Positions 6,564 through 14,171 of a stretch of 22,031 nt of DNA are shown piece by piece (the stretch's first letter is position 1; each line of letters begins with the position of its first letter). A program made the translations under genes and the position numbers. The notes beneath the pieces were generated by a model. That model did no database searches. It saw nothing but the letters and a program-made list of their open reading frames with translations, and was not told the origin of the DNA. The stretch covers positions 1 through 22,031 of the IMG/VR virus record IMGVR_UViG_3300036909_000147, one strand, 5' to 3'. This DNA is from a virus.

Positions 6564-7292
6564 CTACCAACAAAGTACGGGACCATTTCCGACCGACTTC
6601 GCCATCTGCACGAAATCATTTCCGTAACCGGTTTGGGTAAACGATCCCCACTCTTCCTGCCCCGTGACTGGCTGGATGCTCTTGCTGGCAGGCCCAGCCG
6701 ATGCTGAGATGAGAATGCCTCTGGCGAGCCCGGCGTGCGCCGCTTGGCCCGGCGTGTTGTAAATGTCCCCGTCGGATCGCAGCCATAAAGTGGCGTAGTG
6801 GGCCACGTACAAGCCCATCGCAACCTGCCACATCTCGCACCAGCGTGCCTGAAAAAGAGATGCGCTAGCTAAAACGATATACGCATTCAAAACCGGCACA
6901 GGGACAATGAACTGCGAGATGTCGAGCGCGGTAATGGTCACCGTCCCCGACACCGTCGCCGCGGCCGACATGGTGAGCTGCGAATCCGAATCCACCGATA
7001 GGACAGTGGCACTCGAAGGGACGCCCGGCCCCCAGAGCACCTGCCCCGCCGTCAACCCCGCCGTTGTCGCTGTCACCGCTGCGCTGCCCATTGCGAGCAC
7101 AGCGCCGGGGATTGGCGTTGGGTTCGCCCCACCCGCGAACTTCGGGTAGAACGAAACGAAGTCCCCGACGCAGTACGGTGGATTGGTCCCTATCACGATA
7201 TTGCTGGCACCGGAGAATTGGGCGAGAAAGCATGCGCCTTCGTCGCCCGATCCCCACTGCGTTTCGAGCCAACCGTTGAAGTCAGGGAACAT
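6564..7292 (-). CDS. DUF4054 head-tail connector with beta insertion
   Basis: 242 residues, longer than a usual DUF4054 protein of roughly 120-150. The family core is split: FVSFYPKFAG at about residues 45-54, then IVPVPVLNAYIVLASASLFQARWCEMWQVAMGLYVAHYATLW at about 129-170, with the characteristic 'YVAHY' helix. Between them, at about residues 69-122, is a Thr/Val/Ser-rich beta module (TAGLTAGQVLWGPGVPSS). The same kind of module occurs in the cement-like protein at 8915. DUF4054 proteins form the ring attached to the portal. The gene overlaps or abuts its neighbours in the connector cluster. Confidence 0.75.
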   Translation of the reverse strand: MFPDFNGWLETQWGSGDEGACFLAQFSGASNIVIGTNPPYCVGDFVSFYPKFAGGANPTPIPGAVLAMGSAAVTATTAGLTAGQVLWGPGVPSSATVLSVDSDSQLTMSAAATVSGTVTITALDISQFIVPVPVLNAYIVLASASLFQARWCEMWQVAMGLYVAHYATLWLRSDGDIYNTPGQAAHAGLARGILISASAGPASKSIQPVTGQEEWGSFTQTGYGNDFVQMAKSVGNGPVLCW

Positions 7293-7305
7293 GGTTTGTT
7301 GATGC

Positions 7306-7776
7306 CTACGCGCTTACGCCCAACTTCTTCGCTTCCTGCGCCGCCCTGCGCGCAGCAGACCACCCACCCTTGCCGGACGCCTCGGACTCGTCATCCGTTG
7401 CGCCAGCGGGCTTCTCTGTCGCTGCCGTGGCCACTGCCTGCGGAACGAGGCCGACGCCTTCCTCGATCGTCATCCCTTGCGGAACCGGCCGCTTCCCTGC
7501 CAGCACGTCCCGCAATTCTTCCTGTCGCGCGATGATTCTGTCGGCGGCCTCCGGCGTGTAGCCCGCCGCAACGACCTCCGCCTTGCTGGGGACGTAGATC
7601 CCCGGCTCGGGCTTCGGTCCAATCTCTGTGATACTGCCGTCCTGCACTGCGAGCTTGAACGTGCCCGTCTCCCTCACCCAATCCGGAACCTGAAGCGGCT
7701 CAGGCCCCGGATTGACGGTGAAAGTGTCATGGCCGTCCAAAATGAACGACTTCGTTTTGCGAACGATCAGCTGCAT
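7306..7776 (-). CDS. Hypothetical virion-region protein
   Basis: 156 residues with a strong AAGGAG 8 nt before the ATG. The N-terminus (MQLIVRKTKSFILDG) and VPDWVRETGTFKLAVQDGSI suggest a short beta domain. The middle is helical (AADRIIARQEELRDVL) and the C-terminus is a low-complexity acidic/alanine-rich tail ending in basic residues. Small proteins of this type commonly lie between the capsid and connector genes. I do not recognise a named family and assign no function. Confidence 0.7.
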   Translation of the reverse strand: MQLIVRKTKSFILDGHDTFTVNPGPEPLQVPDWVRETGTFKLAVQDGSITEIGPKPEPGIYVPSKAEVVAAGYTPEAADRIIARQEELRDVLAGKRPVPQGMTIEEGVGLVPQAVATAATEKPAGATDDESEASGKGGWSAARRAAQEAKKLGVSA

Positions 7777-7837
7777 GAACTGTCTCCTTGATAGCTTGTA
7801 CTAAATCTCGATTGCTAACTCGTTTAACGCCAACGAT

Positions 7838-8881
7838 TTAGAGCGCGTCAGCGTACACTTGCGTGGTGGTCCGGCGATAGACAACCTGGCTCATGGAGCC
7901 GTAATAGATCGTCTCGTAGGAGCCGCCGTTGCGGGTGGTGGGCACGGTCATGCCCTTCATCATTGCCGTGGGAACGCCCAGGTACAGGCAGTCTTCGTCG
8001 TTCCGATAGCAGACCGCGCGGTCGGTGGCCGGCGAACCGGCGCCCTGACCCGAAATCCACATATTCGGAAGCTGGTCAATCTTGAACGGAGTGCCGGCCG
8101 CCGCCGCCTGGCAGTTCTCTTCGATGTACTTCCTGGCGCTCGAAAACCCGATTCCGTTGATCGTGAATGGGTTGCTGAGCAGAGCGAACTGCGTGTAGGG
8201 GAGCAGCAGGTGGTTGGGCATGGCGGCGGCCGCGTCATAGCCGCTGTTCGCCATGATGGTGTTGCACATCAGGTTCACGTCGTTCAGCCACTCGGACGGC
8301 GTCTTCTTGGACCACTGCGGATACCCACTGGCTCCGTTGGGGAGCACGATCTCGGGTACGTTCGGGTTGTTGATCAGGCCTGGAAGGCCGTTGAACCCGA
8401 AGTACACGTCGTAGTCCAGTGCCTTGTTCCAGATGGTCAACAGCCCCTTCTCGTACATCTCCTGGAGGGGGACGGGCGGCGGCATCCCGCTGGCTTTGGC
8501 CTTTTCGAGCGCCTTCAGGTCCAGGTAGGTGATGGAAATGCCGTGCGACCACTTGTGCACCTGCACGACGCCCTTCAGGATGTCGGCCTGGACGATGGGA
8601 ACCTCGGTGTTGCTGGTCCCCTGGATGCCCAGGGCATTCACGCCGGGCGAGGCGTAGTTGGTCGCGAACATCGTGATGAACTCGGGGAAGCCTCCGCCGA
8701 TTTTCACTTTGATGTCGCGCGGGTGGGTGATGGCTTGCAGCGGCTCGACAATCTTGGTGTCGATCTGTTCGAGTTGGGACTGCATGAAGGCGAAACTACC
8801 GGCGCCGACCGCATCGAATGCGTGGGCGGGGTATCCGTCGAAGGCGCGATGGCTGGAGCCGAAACGAATGGGTTTATACAT
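7838..8881 (-). CDS. Major capsid protein, DUF2184 family (HK97-like fold)
   Basis: 347 residues, ATG at 8881 with AAGGA 8 nt upstream. The sequence has features of DUF2184 capsid proteins: DTKIVEPLQAITHPRDIKVK in the N-terminal part, a long helix (WNKALDYDVYFGFNGLPGLINNPNV), the LLLPYTQFALLSNPF core and a C-terminal GGSYETIYYGSMSQVVYRRTT strand. It would form the hexamers and pentamers of the head shell. It directly follows the cement-like gene and protease/scaffold, the normal head-module order. A weak 7-bp inverted repeat (7801-7807 with 7835-7841) spans its stop codon; whether it acts as an attenuator is unknown. Confidence 0.88.
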   Translation of the reverse strand: MYKPIRFGSSHRAFDGYPAHAFDAVGAGSFAFMQSQLEQIDTKIVEPLQAITHPRDIKVKIGGGFPEFITMFATNYASPGVNALGIQGTSNTEVPIVQADILKGVVQVHKWSHGISITYLDLKALEKAKASGMPPPVPLQEMYEKGLLTIWNKALDYDVYFGFNGLPGLINNPNVPEIVLPNGASGYPQWSKKTPSEWLNDVNLMCNTIMANSGYDAAAAMPNHLLLPYTQFALLSNPFTINGIGFSSARKYIEENCQAAAAGTPFKIDQLPNMWISGQGAGSPATDRAVCYRNDEDCLYLGVPTAMMKGMTVPTTRNGGSYETIYYGSMSQVVYRRTTTQVYADAL

Positions 8882-8914
8882 GGTGTTTGTCCTTATTCCC
8901 TTTCTGGCGCGCGC

Positions 8915-9703
8915 TTAGGCGGCCTGCCTCCGCATCAGCGTGAGTTCGGCCACGTTGTTGCTGTCCATCACACCGGTTTGGAACACGGCGGCGGGAATCG
9001 CGAGCGTGTTGGCGAACGTGATCGGCGTGCCCGCAGCGAGCGCCACCAGCGTGTTCACGTTGATGGTGATCGTGGTGCCGGAAACGGCGGTCACATAAGC
9101 GCCGGACGGGATGCCCCAGGCCGTAACGATCTGGCCCACCGCGATGCTGGTCCCGCTGGCAACGGTCAACGTCGGGGAGGCAGCGCTGGCCGTAACGGTG
9201 GTGGTCGCGGCCACGTCCGCAGCGGCTTCGATACCGCCGATGACGGTGCTAAGGGCAACGTTCGAGACGACGCGGAGATAGGCCGCGCCATTCGCCTGTG
9301 GAGTGCCGGCGCGAACCAGCACAGCCACGGACCCACCTTCCACGACCTCACCGATCATGCCGGGCGCGTAGTAGCCGGTTTGGAACTGCGAACCAGGGAC
9401 CACGCCAACCGGGTAGGTCAGATTGGTTTTGACTTCGCGGAGCGCGATACCGGCCCAATACGCCAGCACGTTGCCGATGTTGGCGGTCGCCGCCGCGATG
9501 TAGTCCGCGACGGAGCGCCACGTTCCGCCGGTCGAATCCGGGATCAGGACGGTGGTGTCGCCAAAGTTGAGGTTGAGCGTGCAGGCCGAATTGACGTTCC
9601 GCGCCTTCGAGATGCGCAATCCGTCCTGGCGCGTTACGGAGCCGGGAAAGCCAATGCCAGTGCCCGTAACGGGAATGACCTGGCCGAAAGAATATGCAGG
9701 CAT
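8915..9703 (-). CDS. Capsid cement / structural protein with beta module
   Basis: 262 residues, preceded by AGGAGGTGA, the strongest Shine-Dalgarno in the window, which suggests a very abundant product. The first ~150 residues (SFGQVIPVTGTGIGFPGSVTR, GYYAPGMIGEVVEGGSVAVLV) resemble capsid cement or minor structural proteins that sit between protease/scaffold and capsid genes in DUF2184 phages. Residues about 165-230 form a Thr/Val-rich beta module (GTSIAVGQIVTAWGIPSGAY). It begins one base beyond the DUF2213 stop. Exact family is uncertain. Confidence 0.7.
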   Translation of the reverse strand: MPAYSFGQVIPVTGTGIGFPGSVTRQDGLRISKARNVNSACTLNLNFGDTTVLIPDSTGGTWRSVADYIAAATANIGNVLAYWAGIALREVKTNLTYPVGVVPGSQFQTGYYAPGMIGEVVEGGSVAVLVRAGTPQANGAAYLRVVSNVALSTVIGGIEAAADVAATTTVTASAASPTLTVASGTSIAVGQIVTAWGIPSGAYVTAVSGTTITINVNTLVALAAGTPITFANTLAIPAAVFQTGVMDSNNVAELTLMRRQAA

Positions 9704-9704
9704 G

Positions 9705-10496
9705 TTACTTTGTCACCTCCTCAGTGAATGGGACGCCCTTGAGCCGGGCATCGTAGTAGCGCTGGAGCTTGGCATCCCGCTCCTGTTGCGCCGTCTGTGT
9801 GTTGGGCGCGATATCCGCGGCGCGCGTGCTGGCCGCTCCCGCGAATCCCGCGTAGCTGCCCTTGCCCGGTTTGCCGCTTCGGCTGTAGCGCGCCAGTTGG
9901 CCGTTGAAGGCCCGGCGTACCGCAGCGTCACTGGAACGCGCCACATCGTGCCGTAGCGCGTCCAGGATGGCGCGGGCTTCGTCGCTTCCGCCCCTACCAC
10001 CTGTCGACCCCGGCTCGATAAAGCTGCCGTCGGCGGCCACTGCGCGGCGATCCGCGACAACCGGCTCTCCCTCGGCGCCTTCCTGGTGCTCCGGTTCCTG
10101 CTCTTCTTCCTGGAAGAATTCGGAGAGCAGTTCGCGGAGTTCTTCGAGATCCACGTCTTCGGCCACCACGGGTTCTCCTTCCATCACCGGCTCGACGTTG
10201 CCTTCCGGTTCGATGTCCTTGCCCGCGAGCATCCGATCCAGAGCCGCGTGCATCTTGGCCCTGTGAGCGTCCGCTACGACGTCCTTGGCCCGGCGCTTGT
10301 CGGCAACCACGGGTTCGGGTTCCGGCTCCGGTTTCGGTTCAAACTTCCGTTTCGGTTCGGCGGGAGGCGTTTCGTCCTTGCCCTCGGATTTTTCCGTGGG
10401 CATGGCCTTGGCTGCCTCTGCCATTTCTTCGGGTGTGGTCTTCTCGTCTCTTGCGAGCGCGAGCATCCCCCTCCCAAAAATGTGCTTGAAGTCCAT
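9705..10496 (-). CDS. Probable nested scaffold protein (internal start in DUF2213 gene)
   Basis: The in-frame ATG at 10496 (MDFKHIFGRGMLALARDE) is preceded by AAGGAG with 6-nt spacing (AAGGAG-ACAAAG-ATG), better than many gene starts here. Translation from it gives 263 residues covering the charged, helical C-terminal region without the protease. Nested protease/scaffold genes are established in lambda (C/Nu3) and several other phages. Here it is inferred only from the internal ribosome site and domain split. Confidence 0.55.
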   Translation of the reverse strand: MDFKHIFGRGMLALARDEKTTPEEMAEAAKAMPTEKSEGKDETPPAEPKRKFEPKPEPEPEPVVADKRRAKDVVADAHRAKMHAALDRMLAGKDIEPEGNVEPVMEGEPVVAEDVDLEELRELLSEFFQEEEQEPEHQEGAEGEPVVADRRAVAADGSFIEPGSTGGRGGSDEARAILDALRHDVARSSDAAVRRAFNGQLARYSRSGKPGKGSYAGFAGAASTRAADIAPNTQTAQQERDAKLQRYYDARLKGVPFTEEVTK

Positions 10497-11225
10497 CTTT
10501 GTCTCCTTCTTTTTTTGTTTTGAATCGCCGGTGCAGCCGGCCTCCTGTGCCTTCACTTCGGGAAGTGGTATTGCCACTGCCGAAGGTTCAGGCTCGGAAC
10601 TTGTTGGTATAGATTCTGTGGGTTCGATGATGGTGGGCACCACGGGTTCGGGTGCTTGGTCCTGGACACGGGCCTCCGCGCCAGCACGCCCCCGGCTCAC
10701 CACCGCAACGTGATTCCCGATGATTTTTGTCTGCTCTAGCCGGTTGCCCCCCTTCGATAAATCGAATTGGTACCCGCAACTAAGCTCGGGCCTGTCGCCG
10801 TTCTTGATCTGTGAAAGCAGTGGTTCACGCTTGATGATGATGTCGCCGATAAGCGGCCAATCCCCTGACTCAAGTGGTTCGTCGCCCTTGCGAACATTTT
10901 GCACGTGCCCATATTCCAAGTCATTCGCATTCGATGGATCGACGAACTGGCCACCTGACGGATGCCCCATCGTGCAGCTTTTTCCTTCGAAGCTCGCCAG
11001 TGTAGCGGGGGAGAACAACTCCTCCGGGCTCCGGTACACGTCCACCATCGCGGATGGATTGCTCACGTCCACGCCGAGGTCCGCTGCCGCTTCCTGTGGC
11101 AACTCACCGACGGAATATTGCATCGTCCCTGTCCGCCCGAGGCAAGCATCGCGGCATACAACGTAGTGCTCTGGAGTCTCCGCAACGTTGGGCGAGATGC
11201 GGGACGCGAAGTAGGAGATGGACAT
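9705..11225 (-). CDS. DUF2213 capsid maturation protease with C-terminal scaffold region
   Basis: 506 residues. The N-terminal ~185 residues match DUF2213: ISPNVAETPEHYVVCRDACLGRTGTMQY, then H88 in MGHPS, S149 in ELSCGYQ and H172 in GNHVAVVSRGRAG, the probable catalytic positions of this prohead-protease-like family. Residues 190-400 are highly charged, Pro/Glu-rich and low in complexity, followed by helical, alanine/arginine-rich sequence to the end. This fits a scaffold domain that is cleaved off during maturation. An ATG at codon 244 has its own strong ribosome site (separate entry). A stretch HRAKMHAALDRML near residue 321 resembles a repeated helix in the next gene upstream (11271). Confidence 0.85.
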   Translation of the reverse strand: MSISYFASRISPNVAETPEHYVVCRDACLGRTGTMQYSVGELPQEAAADLGVDVSNPSAMVDVYRSPEELFSPATLASFEGKSCTMGHPSGGQFVDPSNANDLEYGHVQNVRKGDEPLESGDWPLIGDIIIKREPLLSQIKNGDRPELSCGYQFDLSKGGNRLEQTKIIGNHVAVVSRGRAGAEARVQDQAPEPVVPTIIEPTESIPTSSEPEPSAVAIPLPEVKAQEAGCTGDSKQKKKETKMDFKHIFGRGMLALARDEKTTPEEMAEAAKAMPTEKSEGKDETPPAEPKRKFEPKPEPEPEPVVADKRRAKDVVADAHRAKMHAALDRMLAGKDIEPEGNVEPVMEGEPVVAEDVDLEELRELLSEFFQEEEQEPEHQEGAEGEPVVADRRAVAADGSFIEPGSTGGRGGSDEARAILDALRHDVARSSDAAVRRAFNGQLARYSRSGKPGKGSYAGFAGAASTRAADIAPNTQTAQQERDAKLQRYYDARLKGVPFTEEVTK

Positions 11226-11270
11226 AGGCTGTGGCCCTTTGAAGTGGTGATGCGATGGGCGGAAAACGAT

Positions 11271-13103
11271 CTACTGTCTGGCCCGTTTGCGGTCGAGCAC
11301 GCAGTCGAGAGCGCGATGAAGACGGCCAGCGCGGGAGTCGCCCCCGACTTTGCGTTCGTGCTTGGCCACCGCCATCCGTATGGCGGCTTGTGCCGCTTCC
11401 ATCTCGGCCTTGGCTTTCGTCACTTCGGCGTGCTCGTGCGCTTCGTCGCCAGTAGGTGACATAGCGCCGATTCCCGCCTTGACCGCGCCGGTCGCGTGTT
11501 CGAGTAGCGAGGAGAGCAGCCCACCGTCCTCTGCCGTCAATCCGCTTGGCGCCGCGTCCTCCTGGATCTTGCCGTTGGCGTACTGCCAGATCCGCTCGCC
11601 CGTCTTGTTTCCTTCGCTGTCCAGGCGCTCGTACTCGTAGCCGGTTTCGCCCTTCTTGGCGTACTGACTGTCGCGTGGATGCGTCCCAACCTTTCCGGTG
11701 AAGTGATATTCGCGGCCTTTGTACTTCACGTCGCGGGGAGGTTGCGCATCGGCGGCCACTGCTCGTGCTCTCCTGTCCATGATGCAGTCCAGAGCACGGT
11801 GCAGGCGGGAGGCGCGGTCGGATGCGTCGGTGGTCCCCTTCTCCAACTTGCGAGTCCCCTGGACCTCGGCGTCGTTTTTCTCCACCCCGATCCATGCCGC
11901 GAGTCCACCCGGCGACTTCGCACCGCGTTCTGCCAGTTCCCCTTCGAGCTTCTTGAAGCCCAGGTGCTCGTCCTTCACGCCGTGCGGTCCATGCGGGTCC
12001 CACTCTCCACGTGCGCCGTTAGGGAACGAGTATTCGTATTTCCCTCCACCGCGGTTGCCTCCAGCACTCGCACCGATGCTTTTTAGAAGACGCTGAAATG
12101 CTTCCTCTGTTTTCGCTTCCTCTGGCGAGAGCGGGGGCCGTTGATATACATCACGCTCCGCATCCCGTCCCGTCATGCGGTCCATCACGCAATCCAGCGC
12201 CGCGTGAAGTCGGGTGCCACGATCTCCCACGTTGCCTTGATAATGGGCCGTTACACCGGGATGCGAACTCCACGCGCCGCTTGGCATTTGAACGCCGACG
12301 ATCTTCGGTGTCGCGTTTTCTCTGGCTGCGTGCTGCTTGATCGTCATCTCCGCAAGCGCCTGGGATGGGTCGAACGCTGTGTGCTTCGTGATCTCGCCAT
12401 TCGGATGATGAAGCTCATACTTGATCTGCGTTCCACCAGCATCCTTCGCATCCATCATTCGGTCCAGCGCCGCATGGAGCCGAGTCGCACGGTCAGAGAT
12501 GTCGTGCGCGGCGCTCTTCGGGATGGAAACGATAGACCATTTTCCACGGTTTTGTGCGATGCCGTACCCTTCGGCGTGTTGATCTGCCGGGAGGTCGAAC
12601 CACTCTCCGTTGGCTTTCAGCTTGCCGCCCATTCGCTGCGCCATCTGAGCCAACGCCGCCTTCGCGTCCGCTGGAGTGCTATAGTCCGCATCCATCGCCC
12701 GGTCGGAATCCCCGACATTGTTCTGGTAATGCCCCGTCACGCTAGGATGCGAACTTATTGCACCACTGGGCATCTGCACGCCGGTGATCTTCGCGGTTGC
12801 TCCCATTTTCGCCGCATGCTGCTTAATGGTGTGCTCCGCCATCGCTTGAGATGGATCGAACGCCTTGTGCTTCGTGACCTCACCGTTCGGGTGATGTAGT
12901 TCATACGTGATCTGCGTTCCGCGGCTATCGCACGTTTCCGTTCCTGCTTGCATAAAGCCTCCTGGGAGAATGTCCTTGCTCCGTGACTTGCCAGCCACGT
13001 TGTACGCGATGGCCTCCGCTTGCTTGGGTTCCTTGCCAGCGTTGATCTCCGTCTCGATGTTCTTCGAGATGGCCGCGCGCGATGAACCGTTGACGAGTGG
13101 CAT
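11271..13103 (-). CDS. Large repeat-containing virion-region protein
   Basis: 610 residues from the ATG at 13103; a GTG nine bases upstream is in frame, but the family-like start is MPLVNGSS. Residues 1-40 ([32 protein letters not shown]) match a common phage N-terminal motif of unknown role. Residues 62-132 and 224-294 are two copies of a 71-residue repeat, 57 of 71 identical ([34 protein letters not shown]). Four copies of an amphipathic helix of the form RxxRLHxALDxxMDR lie at about 203-218, 294-309, 428-445 and 589-607. A second divergent beta motif ([14 protein letters not shown]) lies near 355-370. It sits between a small surface protein and the protease/scaffold. It is probably a head-associated or internal protein; function unknown. 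Confidence 0.75.
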   Translation of the reverse strand: MPLVNGSSRAAISKNIETEINAGKEPKQAEAIAYNVAGKSRSKDILPGGFMQAGTETCDSRGTQITYELHHPNGEVTKHKAFDPSQAMAEHTIKQHAAKMGATAKITGVQMPSGAISSHPSVTGHYQNNVGDSDRAMDADYSTPADAKAALAQMAQRMGGKLKANGEWFDLPADQHAEGYGIAQNRGKWSIVSIPKSAAHDISDRATRLHAALDRMMDAKDAGGTQIKYELHHPNGEITKHTAFDPSQALAEMTIKQHAARENATPKIVGVQMPSGAWSSHPGVTAHYQGNVGDRGTRLHAALDCVMDRMTGRDAERDVYQRPPLSPEEAKTEEAFQRLLKSIGASAGGNRGGGKYEYSFPNGARGEWDPHGPHGVKDEHLGFKKLEGELAERGAKSPGGLAAWIGVEKNDAEVQGTRKLEKGTTDASDRASRLHRALDCIMDRRARAVAADAQPPRDVKYKGREYHFTGKVGTHPRDSQYAKKGETGYEYERLDSEGNKTGERIWQYANGKIQEDAAPSGLTAEDGGLLSSLLEHATGAVKAGIGAMSPTGDEAHEHAEVTKAKAEMEAAQAAIRMAVAKHERKVGGDSRAGRLHRALDCVLDRKRARQ

Positions 13104-13118
13104 GGTTTTCACTTCCCC

Positions 13119-13451
13119 CTACGTGCCCTGCGAGAGAAACAGTTGGGAATTTCCACCGGCCCCGATGGCCCCAAGATAGGAATTCGATCCCACTGCCAAA
13201 ACTACCTGCCCATTCACCGGCACGAACGTCCCGTTGCTGCCGCTTACCGCCGCCGCCAACAATGCCGTCGTGGCGAGCAACACGAAGGCCCCAGACGGCC
13301 CGTTGTTCCCAACCAGGACCGTTGGGCCACCCCCGCCGGGAAGCGCCACGGTGGCCGCTACGCCGCCGACAAAGGGCGCCACGGCGGACATGGCCGGCGA
13401 TGGGGCAACGATGGAACCGTAGCCGCTTGGGGTGAAATTCGGAAGTGCCAT
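13119..13451 (-). CDS. Small beta-rich virion protein, possible head decoration
   Basis: 110 residues with AAAGGA 9 nt before the ATG. The protein is very rich in Gly, Ala, Val and Ser with almost no charged residues (LVGNNGPSGAFVLLATTALLA, then VNGQVVLAVGSNSYLGAIGAGG). This pattern suggests a compact beta sandwich like many small capsid-decoration or head-fibre proteins placed upstream of capsid genes. It is not a membrane protein despite its hydrophobicity, because glycines and prolines break each segment. Assignment to decoration is an inference from composition and position. Confidence 0.65.
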   Translation of the reverse strand: MALPNFTPSGYGSIVAPSPAMSAVAPFVGGVAATVALPGGGGPTVLVGNNGPSGAFVLLATTALLAAAVSGSNGTFVPVNGQVVLAVGSNSYLGAIGAGGNSQLFLSQGT

Positions 13452-13468
13452 AGATCAGAATCCTTTCG

Positions 13469-13852
13469 TTATGCGAAGCGCGCGCAGAGTAGGCCGTAGC
13501 AGGCCACGTTTACCAGCATCCTTCCCGTTCCATCTTGCGGATGCGGATCAAAGTACGGCTCGCCGTTCTTCGCCACTATCGCGTGTTGGCCGCCGCGCGG
13601 GCTCATGCCTTCCATGACCGTCCAGACCGTCCCGCCACTTCGAAATGCCGCTTGCAATGCCGGATCGTCCGGTTTGACCTGCACGTAGTACAGACCCAAC
13701 GTCGCCAGCCACTCCTGCACGCCCACAAGCCACTGATCCGGCTCCGTGCTGAACTCCGGGATCTCCGAAAGGGGGATCTCCAGGATGGAAGCGACAGCAC
13801 TCGGCCAGCAGTTTCCGTTTGCGCCGGTGCGCGTTTGCGTGACGGAAATCAT
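13469..13852 (-). CDS. Papain/C39-like cysteine peptidase-fold protein
   Basis: 127 residues, ATG overlapping the preceding stop as ATGA. The order Cys15 in GNCWPSAVASILEIPLSEIPEF, His90 in GGQHAIVAKNGE and Asp102 in FDPHP matches a catalytic Cys-His-Asp arrangement found in a widespread small phage family (pattern GNC..a..ASilg.pl..vP, HAvv, hDPHP). Such proteins look like C39/papain-fold peptidases or transglutaminases. All three candidate catalytic residues are present. Substrate is unknown; location between portal and head genes suggests a role in the virion or head assembly. Function is a fold-level prediction. Confidence 0.65.
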   Translation of the reverse strand: MISVTQTRTGANGNCWPSAVASILEIPLSEIPEFSTEPDQWLVGVQEWLATLGLYYVQVKPDDPALQAAFRSGGTVWTVMEGMSPRGGQHAIVAKNGEPYFDPHPQDGTGRMLVNVACYGLLCARFA

Positions 13853-14127
13853 GCCGTCGTGCCGTCCGTGATGACGATCAACTTCTGGCCGTCGATCAAG
13901 TCACGCAATCCCTCGGCAGTGTGTGCCACGCTTTCGTCATCGCTGGCATCGATCAGCGCATCAAGGTCTTCCACGACCTCAGGCACATGCTCCGATGCCC
14001 CGTTGTCAAGCAGCGACCGCAGCGCTGGATACTTGCCCGCATGGGCCGCCGCGATCAAATCCGCGTAGCCTTGGTTTGAAGCGAATTGGTCCAGCGGACC
14101 ATCGGCATTCGCTATTTCGTATGCCAT
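13849..14127 (-). CDS. Hypothetical small acidic protein
   Basis: 92 residues, preceded by GGTGAGG about 6 nt before the ATG, and ending in an ATGA overlap with the next gene. The sequence is acidic and mostly helical (GYADLIAAAHAGKYPALRSLLDNGASEHVPEVVEDLDALIDA); the spacing of the first part resembles one ankyrin-like helix pair (ADLIAAAHAG-ALRSLLDNGA). No catalytic motif is seen. Translational coupling to its neighbours argues that it is a real gene of the head module. Function unknown. Confidence 0.65.
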   Translation of the reverse strand: MAYEIANADGPLDQFASNQGYADLIAAAHAGKYPALRSLLDNGASEHVPEVVEDLDALIDASDDESVAHTAEGLRDLIDGQKLIVITDGTTA

Positions 14128-14171
14128 GCGCTACCTCACCATCCCGCGAATCTCACTGATGGTAGTAGGTG

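Noticed and set aside
7801-7841. Inverted repeat after the capsid gene as a terminator
   Set aside because: The stem is only 7 bp and AT-rich, with a 27-nt loop, and it includes the stop codon; too weak to annotate separately.
7859-9727. 622-codon plus-strand open frame opposite the capsid and cement genes
   Set aside because: It lies antisense to two well-supported structural genes, is rich in Arg, Gly and His as expected of a GC-rich shadow frame, and shows no motif.
12180-12935. DNA repeats in the large head-region gene as a possible CRISPR or tandem array
   Set aside because: There are only two long copies far apart, both in frame and conserved at protein level, so they are a gene-internal domain duplication.
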